Source: Pseudomonadota bacterium (GTDB lineage Bacteria; Pseudomonadota; Gammaproteobacteria; Xanthomonadales; Rhodanobacteraceae). Taken from it: a DNA stretch of 5,731 nucleotides. Made by a program: the position numbers and the translations under genes. Where the stretch lies: NCBI GenBank assembly GCA_025351555.1, contig JANXVS010000335.1, positions 1 to 5,731 on the forward strand. The letters run 5' to 3'. Shown in pieces: positions 5,269 through 5,731 of this stretch (position 1 is the stretch's first letter; every line of letters begins with the position of its first letter). A model generated the notes under the pieces. It saw only the letters and a program-made list of their open reading frames with translations. It had not been told where the DNA came from and did not search any database.

Positions 5269-5731
5269 GTGCAAAAACAAGACGATACCCAACAGGCAGC
5301 GGAGCTGCGGCTGGCGTTTTTACGCCATCTGCCCAAGCGCCTGGAAACCCTGCGCAAGCGCGGTCAGCGGCTGTGCGCGCAGGGCTGGGATATCAACGCG
5401 TTGTCGATTCTTTTCCGCGAAATCCAGACTCTGGCCGGGGCCTGCGGCCGTTACGGTCTGCTCGACAGTGGCGAGTACTTGTTCGCGCTAGAGAGTTTTC
5501 TCGCGCCGTTCGTGGAACGGGTGGCGATTCCGAACGCCAGTCAGACCGAGGCCTTCGGCGCGCAGTTGCGCAAGCTCGAACCACTGATCGCGCAGCACGA
5601 GCATCGGTACGGCGAATCAGCCAGTACGCAGGCGACAGCGGCGCTCACCGTAGCGACGACGCAAATCGGTGGCTTCGCGCTACAGGTGACGCCGCCGCCC
5701 GACTACTGGAAACGCTTCGGGCCGATGCCCG
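5269..5731 (+). CDS. N-terminal part of a signalling protein with a degenerate Hpt-like domain (3' end outside the window)
   Basis: The frame is open from a GTG at 5269 to the window end, 154 codons. An AAGGGG ribosome binding site 5 bp upstream supports this start; an in-frame GTG at 5242 lacks one. Residues about 12-110 are helical and amphipathic. They contain LFREIQTLAGACGRYGL (49-65), which fits the core of a histidine phosphotransfer (Hpt) domain, normally an H-x-L-x-G-x-x-x-x-x-G pattern. Here glutamine (Q53) holds the place of the phosphorylated histidine. A low-complexity alanine/threonine linker (about 118-135) follows and then a PPPDYWKRFGPMP segment, suggesting further domains downstream. 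In Xanthomonadales, proteins of this kind can continue into receiver or GGDEF domains, but that part is not in the window. Function as a phosphate acceptor is doubtful given Q53; a docking role is possible. It is transcribed in the same direction as hemJ but is not clearly in one operon with it. Confidence 0.72.
   Translation, partial: MQKQDDTQQAAELRLAFLRHLPKRLETLRKRGQRLCAQGWDINALSILFREIQTLAGACGRYGLLDSGEYLFALESFLAPFVERVAIPNASQTEAFGAQLRKLEPLIAQHEHRYGESASTQATAALTVATTQIGGFALQVTPPPDYWKRFGPMP

Overview
The window is mostly high-GC DNA, dense with short housekeeping genes on the minus strand. The NudC, ErpA, AmpE, bactofilin and HemJ sequences, together with a DUF6776-type gene, look most like a gammaproteobacterium of the Xanthomonadales/Lysobacterales (Lysobacter or Rhodanobacteraceae type). 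This placement is inferred from recalled protein similarity and gene content. There is no rRNA or other strong marker to confirm it.

Left part (1-1134) is accessory and scarred. It opens with a probable, AT-richer C-terminal end of a plus-strand gene (3-113). Convergent with it is a type II toxin-antitoxin pair on the minus strand: a Phd/YefM-type antitoxin (505-744) and a VapC-type PIN-domain toxin (122-508), overlapping by 4 bp. After a short intergenic region with tandem repeats come two gene starts facing each other: about 21 codons of an ExeA-like AAA+ ATPase (868-930, plus) and 51 codons of an unidentified conserved-looking protein (927-1082, minus). Each breaks off at the same point, near 930. 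This fits a single deletion that removed both 3' ends and whatever lay between them.

Middle part (1135-4597) is a minus-strand gene train. In transcription order it runs: DUF6776-like membrane-anchored coiled-coil protein (4597-3857), bactofilin (3870-3451), erpA iron-sulfur insertion protein (3398-3036), nudC NAD(H)/NAD-capped-RNA pyrophosphatase (3058-2063) and ampE (1992-1135). Two gene pairs overlap (14 and 23 bp) and the gaps are 52 and 70 bp, so an operon or two overlapping transcription units is likely. A good sigma70-like promoter lies upstream of the first gene.

Right part (4598-5731) is on the plus strand. hemJ, for the membrane protoporphyrinogen IX oxidase, diverges from the bactofilin operon across a 129 bp gap that holds candidate promoters for both directions. 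After 119 bp a second plus-strand gene begins at a GTG (5269) and runs off the window. Its N-terminus looks like an Hpt (histidine phosphotransfer) domain, but the phospho-accepting histidine position is glutamine.

I see no tRNA, rRNA, CRISPR array or complete mobile element. The points most worth a second look are the deletion junction near 930, the histidine-less Hpt-like domain, the overlapping DUF6776-bactofilin pair, and two unrelated 14-bp-period tandem repeats placed just upstream of the antitoxin gene and of ampE.
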